Shown: positions 51,104 to 59,581, numbered from the stretch's first letter. The stretch is DNA of 64,000 bases from DAIODI01 sp046349255 (GCA_046349255.1 JAXMCR010000004.1:186001-250000), one strand, 5' to 3'. A program made the numbers and translations. The notes: generated by a model not told the origin, from the sequence alone.

Positions 51104-51856
51104 ATGGCTAAGGTGGTTTCACTGAAGGCCACGGCGCGTACCCGCAGCAGCAAGGGGGCTGCCCGGGCCGTGCGTCGTGAAGGCCTTGTTCCCGGCGTCA
51201 TCTATGGCGGCAAGGCCGAGCCGCAGCTCGTCTCGTTCGCCTACAACGAGCTCTGGAAGCACGTCGAGACCGGACGCTTCCTGTCGACCCTCGTCGATCT
51301 CGAGATCGGCGGCGACAAGGTTCGCACCATTCCGCGCGACGTCCAGTTCGATCCGGTCCGTGACCATGTCGTCCACGTCGACTTCCTGCGCCTCGGCGCG
51401 GGCCAGCGCATCTCGGTCGAGGTGCCGGTGCACTTCTCCAACCACGAAGCCTCGCCGGGCCTGAAGCGCGGCGGCGTTCTGAACATCGTGCGCCACGAGA
51501 TTGATCTCTACTGCCCGGCAGACTCCATCCCGGACCAGATCGAGATCGACCTGACGGGCCTGGAGATCGGCCATTCGATCCACATCAGCGCGATCAAGCT
51601 GCCGGAGGGCGTGAAGCCCGCGGTCGCCGAGCGCGACTTCACGATCGCCACGATCGCCGGCACCGTTGCCGAAGAAGTCGAGCCTGCGGCAGCGGCTGCG
51701 GCGGAAGCCCCGGCGGCCGGTGCAAAGCCCGGTGCTGCTCCTGCGGCGGCGGCTGGCGCCAAGGGCGCTGCTGCTCCCGCGGCGGCGGCTGGCGGCAAGG
51801 GCGCTGCGGCTCCTGCTGCGGCGGCGAAGCCCGCCGGCGGCGACAAGAAGAAGTAA
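51104..51856 (+). CDS. rplY: 50S ribosomal protein bL25 (CTC form)
   Basis: bL25 binds 5S rRNA. The 250-residue product is the long CTC (general stress) form: L25 domain (about 1-95; TRSSKGAARAVRREGLVPGVIYGG), a beta C-terminal domain (about 96-190; FSNHEASPGLKRGGVLNIVRH, SIHISAIKLPEGVKP), and a 55-residue tail made of Ala/Pro/Gly/Lys ending KPAGGDKKK. The tail contains a 12-residue unit in tandem. It heads the cluster rplY-pth-ychF-maoC-maoC. A GC-rich inverted repeat lies in the 48-base gap before pth. Confidence 0.95.
   Translation: MAKVVSLKATARTRSSKGAARAVRREGLVPGVIYGGKAEPQLVSFAYNELWKHVETGRFLSTLVDLEIGGDKVRTIPRDVQFDPVRDHVVHVDFLRLGAGQRISVEVPVHFSNHEASPGLKRGGVLNIVRHEIDLYCPADSIPDQIEIDLTGLEIGHSIHISAIKLPEGVKPAVAERDFTIATIAGTVAEEVEPAAAAAAEAPAAGAKPGAAPAAAAGAKGAAAPAAAAGGKGAAAPAAAAKPAGGDKKK
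51755..51826 (+). repeat. Tandem 36-base repeat in the rplY tail
   Basis: Two copies (51755-51790 and 51791-51826) encode GAKGAAAPAAAA and GGKGAAAPAAAA in the low-complexity C-terminal tail of bL25. Such units are likely to vary in number between strains. Confidence 0.8.
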
Positions 51857-51904
51857 TCCGGGCGGCGCGCGTTCCGGCGCGCGCTCCATCAGGAGAGCGG
51901 GCCG

Positions 51905-52525
51905 ATGCTCCTCCTCGTCGGCTTGGGGAACCCCGGCGCCAAGTACGCGGGGAACCGGCACAACGTGGGCTTCATGGCGGTGGACGAGATCGTCCGCCGC
52001 CATTCGTTTGGCCCGTGGCGGAAGCGGTTCCAGGCGGAGGTGGCGGACGGAACGCTCGGCGGCGAGAAGGTGCTGGCCGTGAAGCCTGCGACCTTCATGA
52101 ACGAATCCGGCCGGGCCGTGGGCGAAGCGATGCGCTTTTTCCAGCTTGCACCGGATGACGTGGTGGTGCTGCACGACGAACTCGATCTTCCGCCCGCCAA
52201 ACTGCGGGTGAAGACGGCGGGCGGCCACGCCGGGCACAACGGCCTGCGCTCGATCACGGCACACGTTGGCGCCGACTTCCACCGCGTACGCCTCGGTATC
52301 GGGCATCCCGGCGACAAGGCGATGGTGCAGCACTACGTGCTGCAGGATTTCGCCAAGGCTGAAGCAGCGCCCGTCCAGGCACTCGTCGATGCCGTGGCGC
52401 GCCACGCGGAGCTTCTGGGGAGGCGCGACTTCGCGACGTTCCAGAACCGCGTGCATCTCGATCTCAATCCGCCGGCGCCCAAGGAGGCGAAGGCGGCGAC
52501 CAAGACGGAAGAAGGGAAACCCTGA
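51905..52525 (+). CDS. pth: Peptidyl-tRNA hydrolase
   Basis: Pth releases tRNA from peptidyl-tRNA dropped by ribosomes. The 206-residue product has LLVGLGNPGAKYAGNRHNVG with the catalytic His (about residue 20), the substrate Asn residues in KPATFMNESGRAV and GGHAGHNGLRSI (about 110-121), and LDLPPAKLRVK. A Lys/Glu tail ends the protein. The stop overlaps ychF as TGATG. The order rplY-pth-ychF is widely conserved. Confidence 0.95.
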   Translation: MLLLVGLGNPGAKYAGNRHNVGFMAVDEIVRRHSFGPWRKRFQAEVADGTLGGEKVLAVKPATFMNESGRAVGEAMRFFQLAPDDVVVLHDELDLPPAKLRVKTAGGHAGHNGLRSITAHVGADFHRVRLGIGHPGDKAMVQHYVLQDFAKAEAAPVQALVDAVARHAELLGRRDFATFQNRVHLDLNPPAPKEAKAATKTEEGKP

Positions 52526-53622
52526 TGGGCTTCAAGTGCGGAATCGTCGGCCTGCCGAACGTCGGAAAGTCGACGCTGTTCAACGCGCTCACGCAGACGG
52601 CAGCCGCGCAGGCCGCGAATTACCCGTTCTGCACGATCGAGCCCAACGTCGGCGAGGTGGGGGTGCCCGATCCCCGGCTCGAGGCGCTGGCGCAAATCGC
52701 CGAGAGCAAGCAGATCATCCCGACGCGGCTGACCTTCGTCGACATCGCAGGTCTCGTGCGTGGCGCCTCGAAGGGCGAAGGGCTCGGCAACCAGTTCCTC
52801 GCCAACATCCGTGAAGTGGACGCCATCGCCCACGTCGTGCGCTGCTTCGAGGACAGCGACGTGACACACGTCGAGGGCAAGATCGACCCGATCGCCGACA
52901 TCGAGACGATCGAGACGGAACTGATGCTCGCCGACCTCGATTCGCTCGAGAAGCGCTCCGCAGCCGCCGAGAAGAAGGCGCGCGGCGGCGACAAGGAGGC
53001 GAAGGAGCAGCTCGACCTGATGAACCGCGCGCTGGTCCTGCTGCGCGAGGGCAAGCCCGCCCGCCTCGTCGTGCGCAAACCCGAGGAGGAGAAGCCGTTC
53101 GAGATGCTGGGCCTCCTCACCGCCAAGCCCGTGCTCTACGTCTGCAATGTCGAGGAAGCGTCGGCCGGCGAGGGCAATGCGTTCTCGGCGCGGGTCTTCG
53201 CGCGGGCGAAGGAGGAAGACGCGAGAGCCGTGGTGGTTTCGGCTCGCATTGAAAGCGAGGTCGCCATGCTGCCCGCCGAGGATCAGCGGGAGTACCTCGA
53301 AGCCCTGGGCCTCGATGAACCCGGCCTCAACCGGGTGATCCGCGCGGGGTACGAGCTTTTGGGATTGATCACGTATTTTACCGTCGGACCCAAGGAAGCG
53401 CGCGCCTGGACGGTCACCAAGGGCACCCGCGCGCCGCAGGCGGCGGGCGTCATCCATACCGACTTCGAAAAGGGCTTTATTCGAGCCGAAACCATCGCGT
53501 ATCCTGACTACGTCGCGCTGAAGGGTGAAGCGGGCGCGCGCGATGCCGGCAAGCTCAGGCTGGAAGGCAAGGAGTACATCGTCGCCGATGGCGACGTGAT
53601 GCATTTCCGCTTCAACACATGA
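52525..53622 (+). CDS. ychF: Redox-regulated ATPase YchF
   Basis: A 365-residue Obg-family P-loop protein that hydrolyses ATP and not GTP. G1 is GIVGLPNVGKSTLFNALTQ (about 6-24); G3 DIAGLVRGASKGEGLGNQFL (about 73-92); the G4 position reads YVCNVEEA, lacking the NKxD specificity of GTPases, as expected for YchF. A coiled-coil arm (about 135-170) and a C-terminal TGS-like domain (VHTDFEKGFIRAETI-type region) follow. Coupled to pth (TGATG) and to the first maoC gene (ATGA). Confidence 0.95.
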   Translation: MGFKCGIVGLPNVGKSTLFNALTQTAAAQAANYPFCTIEPNVGEVGVPDPRLEALAQIAESKQIIPTRLTFVDIAGLVRGASKGEGLGNQFLANIREVDAIAHVVRCFEDSDVTHVEGKIDPIADIETIETELMLADLDSLEKRSAAAEKKARGGDKEAKEQLDLMNRALVLLREGKPARLVVRKPEEEKPFEMLGLLTAKPVLYVCNVEEASAGEGNAFSARVFARAKEEDARAVVVSARIESEVAMLPAEDQREYLEALGLDEPGLNRVIRAGYELLGLITYFTVGPKEARAWTVTKGTRAPQAAGVIHTDFEKGFIRAETIAYPDYVALKGEAGARDAGKLRLEGKEYIVADGDVMHFRFNT

Positions 53623-54089
53623 CGGCGGACAGGGTGGGGCAGACCCTCTTGCACTACGAGGATTTCCCGCTGGGCGAGGTTGCAACCTTCGGCCCGCGGC
53701 TCGTGACGCGCGAGGAGATCATCGCGTTTGCCCGGGAGTTCGATCCCCAGTCCTTCCACCTCGACGAGGAGGCGGCGCGCCAGTCGCTGCTTGGCGAACT
53801 GTGCGCATCCGGTTGGCACGTCTGCGCCCTTGTGAACCGTATCGTGATCGACGGTTATCTGTCTCGCGCGGCTTCGCTCGGATCCTACGGCGTCAAGGAA
53901 TGCCGGTGGATTCGCCCGGTGCTGCCGGGCGATGCGCTCAGCGTTCGCCGCACCACGCTGGAGCGACGGGTTTCCAAGAAGCGCCCCTACATGGGCATCC
54001 TCACCTTTCGCTGGGAAGGGATGGTCGGCGACATCCTGAAGGCCGAGATGGTCGGCGTGAACCTCATTCGGGTCCGGGGGGCGGCATGA
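53619..54089 (+). CDS. MaoC family dehydratase (copy 1)
   Basis: A 156-residue hot-dog-fold protein. The MaoC hydratase motif is in the segment FAREFDPQSFHLDEEAARQS (Asp-Pro and His, about 33-52), followed by GELCASGWHVCALVNRIVID. Such proteins hydrate enoyl-CoA-type substrates. It starts in the ychF stop (ATGA) and overlaps the second maoC gene by ATGA. The two copies may form the two halves of a heterodimer, as some MaoC pairs do. Substrate unknown. Confidence 0.87.
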   Translation: MTADRVGQTLLHYEDFPLGEVATFGPRLVTREEIIAFAREFDPQSFHLDEEAARQSLLGELCASGWHVCALVNRIVIDGYLSRAASLGSYGVKECRWIRPVLPGDALSVRRTTLERRVSKKRPYMGILTFRWEGMVGDILKAEMVGVNLIRVRGAA

Positions 54090-54589
54090 ACTTCGACCGG
54101 CCGCTGTGGTTCGAGGAGGTTTCGGACGGCATGGCCGCCGACCTCGGCAGCTATACGTTCTCCCGCGAGCGAATCCTCGATTTCGCACGCCAGTTTGATC
54201 CGCAGGATTTCCACCTCTCGGACGCGGCTGCCGGGCAAGGGCCTTTCGGCAAGCTCACCGCGTCCGGCTGGCACACGTCGGCTGCCTTCATGCATTGTTA
54301 CGTGGCCTTCCTCGACCGCATCCGGGCCGAGGCGCGCGCCCGCGGGGACGTTGTCCCGCCCAGTGGGCCGTCGCCCGGATTCGAGGATATGGAGTGGTTA
54401 AGGCCTGTCTATACAGGCGATATCGTGCGGTATACGATTCTCGTCACGGGGAAGCGGGATCTGAAGTCCCGCCCGGAATGGGGGTTGGTGCTGACCCGCA
54501 TCGAGGGGCGGAACCAGGAGAACGCGGTGGTGTTCCGCTTTACCGGAAAGTTGTTGATCGCGACGAAGGCGGCGCACACTGCGGCCTGA
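54086..54589 (+). CDS. MaoC family dehydratase (copy 2)
   Basis: A 167-residue hot-dog-fold protein paralogous to the preceding gene, with the same motif order: ILDFARQFDPQDFHLSDAAA (about 31-50), then GKLTASGWHTSAAFMHCYVA. Both copies keep the D-P-x-x-F-H active-site pattern. It is the last gene of the rplY-pth-ychF-maoC-maoC unit. Confidence 0.87.
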   Translation: MNFDRPLWFEEVSDGMAADLGSYTFSRERILDFARQFDPQDFHLSDAAAGQGPFGKLTASGWHTSAAFMHCYVAFLDRIRAEARARGDVVPPSGPSPGFEDMEWLRPVYTGDIVRYTILVTGKRDLKSRPEWGLVLTRIEGRNQENAVVFRFTGKLLIATKAAHTAA

Positions 54590-54605
54590 CACAAGGAGCG
54601 TAATA

Positions 54606-54992
54606 ATGAGGCATTCCATTCGTCTGGCTGCGCTGGCGCTGGCAGGCGCGCTGTCCATGGCGGGACCCGGGCCGTTCGTACCGCAGCCCGCCATGGCATC
54701 GATCTACGATGCCAACCTCGGCAAGATCCAGATGACCGCGGCGCAGAAGTCGAAGGTCAATTCGATCATCGCGAAATCCAACCGCGAGCGGGAGGCGATC
54801 TTCAAGAAGTACGGCATCAACGAGCACGCGAAGCCCAACATCTCGAAACTGCAGCGCGCCTCGGGAGAACTCACGGCGCTGGGCAACCGCGAACGCGCCG
54901 CGCTCGCCAAGGTGCTGAACCCGACGCAACTGCGCCAGTACGACCAGGCGATCTCGCAAGTGCGCCGCAACGTCGTCCGCGCTGCCGACTGA
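54606..54992 (+). CDS. Small periplasmic helical protein (Spy/LTxxQ-like), unknown
   Basis: A 128-residue exported protein: signal peptide (about 1-31, ending QPAMASIYD), then an all-helical mature part. MTAAQKSKV and LNPTQLRQYDQAI resemble the LTxxQ motifs of Spy/CpxP periplasmic chaperones, though the match is loose. ATG 54606 follows AAGGAG in the short gap after the second maoC gene. Its stop is three bases from the convergent mtnA stop. Confidence 0.65.
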   Translation: MRHSIRLAALALAGALSMAGPGPFVPQPAMASIYDANLGKIQMTAAQKSKVNSIIAKSNREREAIFKKYGINEHAKPNISKLQRASGELTALGNRERAALAKVLNPTQLRQYDQAISQVRRNVVRAAD

Positions 54993-54995
54993 CGT

Positions 54996-56093
54996 TCAGG
55001 CGACCTTCCGCTCGGGATAAAGCGAGAGCAGCCCGGCCTCGTTCGCCGGGCATATGCCGCGTTCGGTGATGAGGCCGGTGACGAGACGCGCCGGCGTCAC
55101 GTCGAAGGCGGGGTTGGCCGCCGGGCTGCCCGGCGCCGTGATCTCGACCGTCACGATCTCGCCTTCCGTCGTCCGGCCACTCATGTGCGTCACCTCGCGC
55201 TGCGAGCGTTCCTCGATCGGGATCTGGCGAACGCCGTCGGTAAGCGACCAGTCGATGGTGGAGTAGGGCAGCGCCACGTAGAACGGCACGCCGTTGTCGT
55301 GCGCTGCGAGCGCCTTGAGGTAGGTGCCGATCTTGTTCGCGACGTCGCCGGTGCGGGTCGTCCGGTCGGTGCCGACGATCGCAATGTCAACCTTGCCATG
55401 CTGCATGAGGTGCCCGCCCGCGTTGTCGGCGACGATCGTGTGCGGGATTCCGTGTGCCCCGAGTTCGTAGGCGGTAAGGGAGGCGCCCTGGTTCCGGGGG
55501 CGCGTCTCGTCGACCCACACGTGGACGTCGATTCCTTCCTCGTGCGCCATGTAGATCGGGGCGAGCGCGGTGCCCCAGTCGACGGTGGCGAGCCAGCCCG
55601 CGTTGCAGTGGGTGAGGACGTTCACGGGCCCCGATGCCTTCTCGACGGCGATCTTGCGCAGGAGCCGCACACCGTTCGCGCCGATCGCCCGGCACGTGGC
55701 GACGTCGTCGTCGGCGATGGCGGCCGCCTTCTTGTAGGCGGCTGCCTTGCGCGCGAACGGGGCGAGCGCCTTCAGCACCGCCTGCATCTCGTCGAGCGCC
55801 CACATCAGGTTGACGGCGGTTGGGCGCGTGCGCCTGAGCCGCTGGTCGGCGGCGGCAAGCGCCGCGTCACTGTCATCCGCCCGCATGGCGAGCGCCATGC
55901 CGTATGCGGCGGTCGCGCCGATCAGCGGCGCGCCGCGCACCTGCATCGTCTCGATCGCGCGCGCCGCGTCCTCGAGCGTTTGCAGGCGCACGATCTCGAA
56001 GCGGTGCGGGAGGCGTGTCTGGTCGATGATGTCGACGCTCCAGCCGTCGGGCGCCACCCAGATCGTGCGATACGGCGTGCCGTTGATCTTCAT
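54996..56093 (-). CDS. mtnA: S-methyl-5-thioribose-1-phosphate isomerase
   Basis: MtnA converts methylthioribose-1-phosphate to methylthioribulose-1-phosphate in methylthioadenosine salvage. The 365-residue product belongs to the eIF2B-like isomerases: QVRGAPLIGATAAYGMAL (about 51-68), VLTHCNAGWLATVDWGTALA with the catalytic Cys (about 159), GTDRTTRTGDVANKIGTYLK with the catalytic Asp (about 240-260). It is the last gene of the mtnP-adenine deaminase-apt-mtnA unit. Later pathway genes (mtnB, C, D, E) are not in this window. Confidence 0.93.
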   Translation of the reverse strand: MKINGTPYRTIWVAPDGWSVDIIDQTRLPHRFEIVRLQTLEDAARAIETMQVRGAPLIGATAAYGMALAMRADDSDAALAAADQRLRRTRPTAVNLMWALDEMQAVLKALAPFARKAAAYKKAAAIADDDVATCRAIGANGVRLLRKIAVEKASGPVNVLTHCNAGWLATVDWGTALAPIYMAHEEGIDVHVWVDETRPRNQGASLTAYELGAHGIPHTIVADNAGGHLMQHGKVDIAIVGTDRTTRTGDVANKIGTYLKALAAHDNGVPFYVALPYSTIDWSLTDGVRQIPIEERSQREVTHMSGRTTEGEIVTVEITAPGSPAANPAFDVTPARLVTGLITERGICPANEAGLLSLYPERKVA

Positions 56094-56098
56094 CTCTC

Positions 56099-56644
56099 TC
56101 AGTCGCCCTCGAACGAAACCAGTGTGTGGACCTTCACACCCTTGTCGCGCAACAACGTGGAGCCTTTGAGGTCGGGGAGATCGATCACGAACGCCGCCGC
56201 CACGACCTGCCCCCCTGATTTCCGGATCAAGTCGATCGCCGCGTTGGCGGTTCCGCCCGTCGCGATCAGGTCGTCGACGATCAGCACGCGGTCGCCTTCG
56301 CCGATCGCGTCGGCGTGGATCTCGATGCGGTCCACGCCATATTCGAGCTGGTAATCCTGTCCGACCACCTTGCCGGGGAGTTTTCCCTTCTTGCGGACAG
56401 GGACGAAGCCGCGGCCGAGCTCATGCGCCACGGCACCGCCCAGGATGAAGCCGCGCGCCTCGATCCCGGCGACGAAGTCGATCTCGCCTTTGAGGAACGG
56501 CCACATCAGCTCGTCCACGGCAGCGCGGAAGCCGTGCATGTTGGAGAGCAGCGTGGTGATGTCGCGGAACATGATCCCGGGCTTCGGATAATCCGGAATG
56601 GTGCGGATGTACCGCTTGATGTCGAAGCCGTTGCGCAGGTCCAT
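56099..56644 (-). CDS. apt: Adenine phosphoribosyltransferase
   Basis: Apt salvages adenine to AMP with PRPP. The 181-residue enzyme shows IPDYPKPGIMFRDITTLLSN (about 15-34), IEARGFILGGAVAHELG and the PRPP loop VLIVDDLIATGGTANAAIDL (about 122-141). It is five bases upstream of mtnA and 21 bases downstream of the adenine deaminase gene, so both adenine-consuming enzymes are expressed together with the adenine-producing MtnP. Confidence 0.95.
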   Translation of the reverse strand: MDLRNGFDIKRYIRTIPDYPKPGIMFRDITTLLSNMHGFRAAVDELMWPFLKGEIDFVAGIEARGFILGGAVAHELGRGFVPVRKKGKLPGKVVGQDYQLEYGVDRIEIHADAIGEGDRVLIVDDLIATGGTANAAIDLIRKSGGQVVAAAFVIDLPDLKGSTLLRDKGVKVHTLVSFEGD

Positions 56645-56665
56645 GTCTCCCCCCTATGCGTTCGT

Positions 56666-57688
56666 TCAGTTCACGCCGTAGCGCGCCGCGACCCGGTCGA
56701 ACCGTTCCAGCGCACCCGCCTTGTCGGCGTCGCTCAGGAACGATGCGCGAAAGGCGTTGCGGCCAAGCGCGGCGATGTCGGCGACCGTGAGGCCGAGCGC
56801 TTCCTGGATCGCGAGGAAGTTGTCGGTGACGTAGCCGCCGAAGTAGGACGGGTCGTCCGAGTTGACGGTTACGAGAAGCCTCGCGTCGAGCATGCGCTTC
56901 AGCGGGTGCTTCGTGAGATCGGGACACACCATGAGCCGCTTGTTCGACAGGGGGCACACGGTGAGCGGCACTTGATCGCGTTGTAGGCGCGCGACGAGCG
57001 CCGGGTCATCCAATGCATGGTTGCCGTGGTCGACGCGGCGCACGTGGAGCAGGTCGAGCGCTTCCGTCACGTAGGCGGCCGGGCCTTCCTCGCCGGCATG
57101 CGCCACGGGCAGAAACCCTTCCTGCCGCGCTTCGCCGAACACGCGCGCGAACTTCGAGGGCGGGTTTCCCTTCTCGGAAGAATCGAGACCGACGCCGGCG
57201 ATGTGATCCTTGCAGCGGCAGGCGCTCCTCAGCGTGTCGAACGCCGCCTCTTCGGGGAGGTGGCGGAGGAAACACATGATGAGCCGCGACGTGATACCGA
57301 ATTCGCGCTTCGCCTTGTCGAGGGCGTCCGTCAGTCCACTGAGCACCGTGTCGAAGGAAATGCCGCGATCGGTGTGCCCTTGCGGGTCGAAGAAGATCTC
57401 GGCGTGCGTGACGTTCTGGGCATGAACGCGGGTGAGGTAGGCCCATGCGAGGTCGAAGAAGTCCTGCCGCGTGATGAGCACCGACATGCCGCGGTAGTAG
57501 ACGTCCAGAAAATCCTGCAGGCAGCCGAAGTCGTAGGCCTTGCGGATGTCTTCCACGGTGGCGTAGGGCAGCGTGACGTTGTTGCGGCGGGCGAGCGCCA
57601 TCATCAGCTCGGGTTCGAGCGTGCCCTCGATGTGGAGGTGCAGTTCGGCTTTCGGCATCTCCTCGATGAAGCGGCGGACGTCCGGCAT
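56666..57688 (-). CDS. add: Adenine deaminase (adenosine deaminase superfamily)
   Basis: Predicted to convert adenine to hypoxanthine. The 340-residue zinc amidohydrolase has AELHLHIEGTLEPELMMALA (metal His pair, about 14-33), FFDPQGHTDRGISFDTV, GLDSSEKGNPPSKF, VAHAGEEGPAAYV (about 200), VDHGNHALDD and VNSDDPSYFGGYVTDN (about 283). The HIEGTLEP, QGHTDRG and SDDPSYFGGY patterns match fungal Aah1-type adenine deaminases better than adenosine deaminases, although the gene is often labelled add. Its place between mtnP and apt supports adenine as substrate. Confidence 0.88.
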   Translation of the reverse strand: MPDVRRFIEEMPKAELHLHIEGTLEPELMMALARRNNVTLPYATVEDIRKAYDFGCLQDFLDVYYRGMSVLITRQDFFDLAWAYLTRVHAQNVTHAEIFFDPQGHTDRGISFDTVLSGLTDALDKAKREFGITSRLIMCFLRHLPEEAAFDTLRSACRCKDHIAGVGLDSSEKGNPPSKFARVFGEARQEGFLPVAHAGEEGPAAYVTEALDLLHVRRVDHGNHALDDPALVARLQRDQVPLTVCPLSNKRLMVCPDLTKHPLKRMLDARLLVTVNSDDPSYFGGYVTDNFLAIQEALGLTVADIAALGRNAFRASFLSDADKAGALERFDRVAARYGVN

Positions 57689-57709
57689 CGCGAGGGCTCC
57701 TCCCGGCGC

Positions 57710-58588
57710 TTAGCGGTCGCGGTTGAGGATGCGGCCCGCGACCGCGTCGAGCTTCCCGAGCAGCATGTGGTCGCGTGCTTCCGGCGCGGTGATGATCGCG
57801 TGCTCGAGCGCGGTGTCGGAGCCGATCGGGCAGGGCTCGTGCTCGCGCGGAAAATCGAGCGCAAGGCGCTGGACGAGGTTGCGCGCGTTCTCGCTGTTGC
57901 CGCGCATCACCTTGAGGATCGACTGGATGTCGACGGTGCCGTGGCGTTCGTGCCAGCTGTCGTAGTCGGTGACCATCGCGACGGTCGAGTAGCAGATCTC
58001 CGCCTCGCGGGCGAGCTTCGCCTCCGGCATGTTGGTCATGCCGATCACGTCGCAGCCCCACGAGCGGTAGAGTTTCGACTCGGCGATGGTCGAGAACTGC
58101 GGTCCCTCCATGCAGAGGTAGGTGCCGCCGCGGTGGCAGGCGACCCCGATGGCCTTCGCGGCCGCCTCGACGCGGTCGGCGAGGCGCGGCGAGATCGGTT
58201 CGCCGAGCGAGACGTGCGCGACGCAGCCTTCGCCGAAGAAGCTCTTCTCGCGGGCAAACGTTCGGTCGATGAACTGGTCGACGATGACGAACGTGCCGGG
58301 CGGCAGGTGCTCGCGGAACGACCCGCAGGCAGAAACCGACACGAGGTCGGTAACGCCCGCCCGCTTCAGGCAGTCGATGTTGGCGCGGTAGTTGATCGTG
58401 GTGGGCGATTGCCGGTGGCCGCGGCCGTGGCGCGGCAGGAATACCACCGGGAGCCCGCCGATCTCGCCGAACCGCAACTGGTCGGACGCCTCGCCCCAGG
58501 GGCTCGCCACGTGGCGCCACTCGGCGTTGTCCATCGGCAGGTCGTAGACGCCCGAGCCGCCGATCACTCCCAGCACCGCCTTCGCCAT
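57710..58588 (-). CDS. mtnP: S-methyl-5'-thioadenosine phosphorylase
   Basis: MtnP splits methylthioadenosine, a by-product of polyamine and homoserine-lactone synthesis, into adenine and methylthioribose-1-phosphate. The 292-residue protein begins VLGVIGGSGVYDLP, has VFLPRHGRGHRQSPTTINYR (phosphate/sugar site, about 50-69), VSVSACGSFRE and YLCMEGPQFSTIAESKLYR (about 172-190), then DVIGMTNMPEAKLAREAEIC. First gene of the salvage operon; 137 bases and a terminator separate it from petC. Confidence 0.94.
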   Translation of the reverse strand: MAKAVLGVIGGSGVYDLPMDNAEWRHVASPWGEASDQLRFGEIGGLPVVFLPRHGRGHRQSPTTINYRANIDCLKRAGVTDLVSVSACGSFREHLPPGTFVIVDQFIDRTFAREKSFFGEGCVAHVSLGEPISPRLADRVEAAAKAIGVACHRGGTYLCMEGPQFSTIAESKLYRSWGCDVIGMTNMPEAKLAREAEICYSTVAMVTDYDSWHERHGTVDIQSILKVMRGNSENARNLVQRLALDFPREHEPCPIGSDTALEHAIITAPEARDHMLLGKLDAVAGRILNRDR

Positions 58589-58673
58589 CGTCAGCCCTTC
58601 CCTCGGCCTTCCTCGTCGTTCGAAGGGTCATAAGGCACGGGAGGCGGCCCTGTGAAGCCCCGCGGAACGAAAA

Positions 58674-58697
58674 GGCCCGGCACTATCGTACCGGGCC
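58674..58697 (-). terminator. Intrinsic terminator of the petABC operon
   Basis: On the minus strand, GGCCCGG, a 10-base loop and CCGGGCC form a 7-bp stem followed by TTTT. It lies 28 bases past the petC stop and before mtnP, separating the bc1 operon from the salvage operon. Confidence 0.8.
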
Positions 58698-58724
58698 CTA
58701 GACTGCCGGAAAGACGTGAACGGA

Positions 58725-59567
58725 TCAGTGCGGCTCGCGCGCCCACAGCTTGCGGGTGACGAGGAACAGCAGCAGCGCCAGGATACCGAGATAGACGATC
58801 ACCTGGAAGCCGGCGCGCTTCCGCTGCTCCATCTTCGGCTCTCCCGCCCAGGCGAGGAACGCCGAGACGTCGCGAGCCATCTGGTCAACCGAGGCGTTGG
58901 TGCCGTCGGAGTAGGTCACCTGGCCGTCGGTCAGGGGCGGCGGCATGCTGATCCAGTGGCCGGACTGGAAGTACGGGTTGTAGTACTTGCCCTCCGGCTG
59001 GTCCTTCTTGAGCTCCTCCGGCGGATCCTTGTAGCCGGTGAGGATCGCGTGCACGTACTCCGGCCCGCCGCCGCCGTAGAACAGCTTCGTGAGGTAGAGG
59101 GTGGCGAGGTTGCCTTCCCAACCGGTACGCGACTTGGTGATGAGCGACAGGTCCGGCGGCAGCGCGCCGCCGTTGGCGGCCTTTGCGGCCTCGTCGTTGG
59201 GGAACGGCTTCTGGAAGTGGTCGGACGGGAGCGCCGGGCGGTCGAACATGTTGCCGTCGGCGTCCGGGCCGTCCTGCACCTTGTACTGGGCGGCGATCGC
59301 CTTCATCTGCTCCTCAGTGAACTCCGGACCGCCGGGCTGCGACAGGTTGCGGTAGTACATGAGGTTCATCGAATGGCACGCCGAGCAGACTTCCTTGTAG
59401 ACCTGGAAGCCGCGCTGGAGCTGGGCCCGGTCGAAGGTGCCGAAGGGCCCTTCGAACGAGTAGTCGATGTCGGGCGCCCACAGGTGCCCGGTCTCCGCCG
59501 CCACGGCGGGCGCCGTGACGAGGCCGAGGAAGCCGCAAGCGGCGATGAGGCGCAGAACGCGATTCAT
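58725..59567 (-). CDS. petC: Cytochrome c1 of the bc1 complex
   Basis: Cytochrome c1 passes electrons from the Rieske protein to soluble or bound cytochrome c. The 280-residue precursor has a signal peptide (about 1-24, APAVAAE), the heme-binding CSACH (near residue 60) in VYKEVCSACHSMNLMYYRN, the axial-Met region SGHWISMPPPL, and a C-terminal membrane anchor (VIVYLGILALLLFLVT) ending KLWAREPH. It is a separate gene, unlike the fused fbcH of Bradyrhizobium. Third gene of petABC, ended by a clear terminator. Confidence 0.96.
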   Translation of the reverse strand: MNRVLRLIAACGFLGLVTAPAVAAETGHLWAPDIDYSFEGPFGTFDRAQLQRGFQVYKEVCSACHSMNLMYYRNLSQPGGPEFTEEQMKAIAAQYKVQDGPDADGNMFDRPALPSDHFQKPFPNDEAAKAANGGALPPDLSLITKSRTGWEGNLATLYLTKLFYGGGGPEYVHAILTGYKDPPEELKKDQPEGKYYNPYFQSGHWISMPPPLTDGQVTYSDGTNASVDQMARDVSAFLAWAGEPKMEQRKRAGFQVIVYLGILALLLFLVTRKLWAREPH

Positions 59568-59581
59568 GGTCGTTGGTCCCT

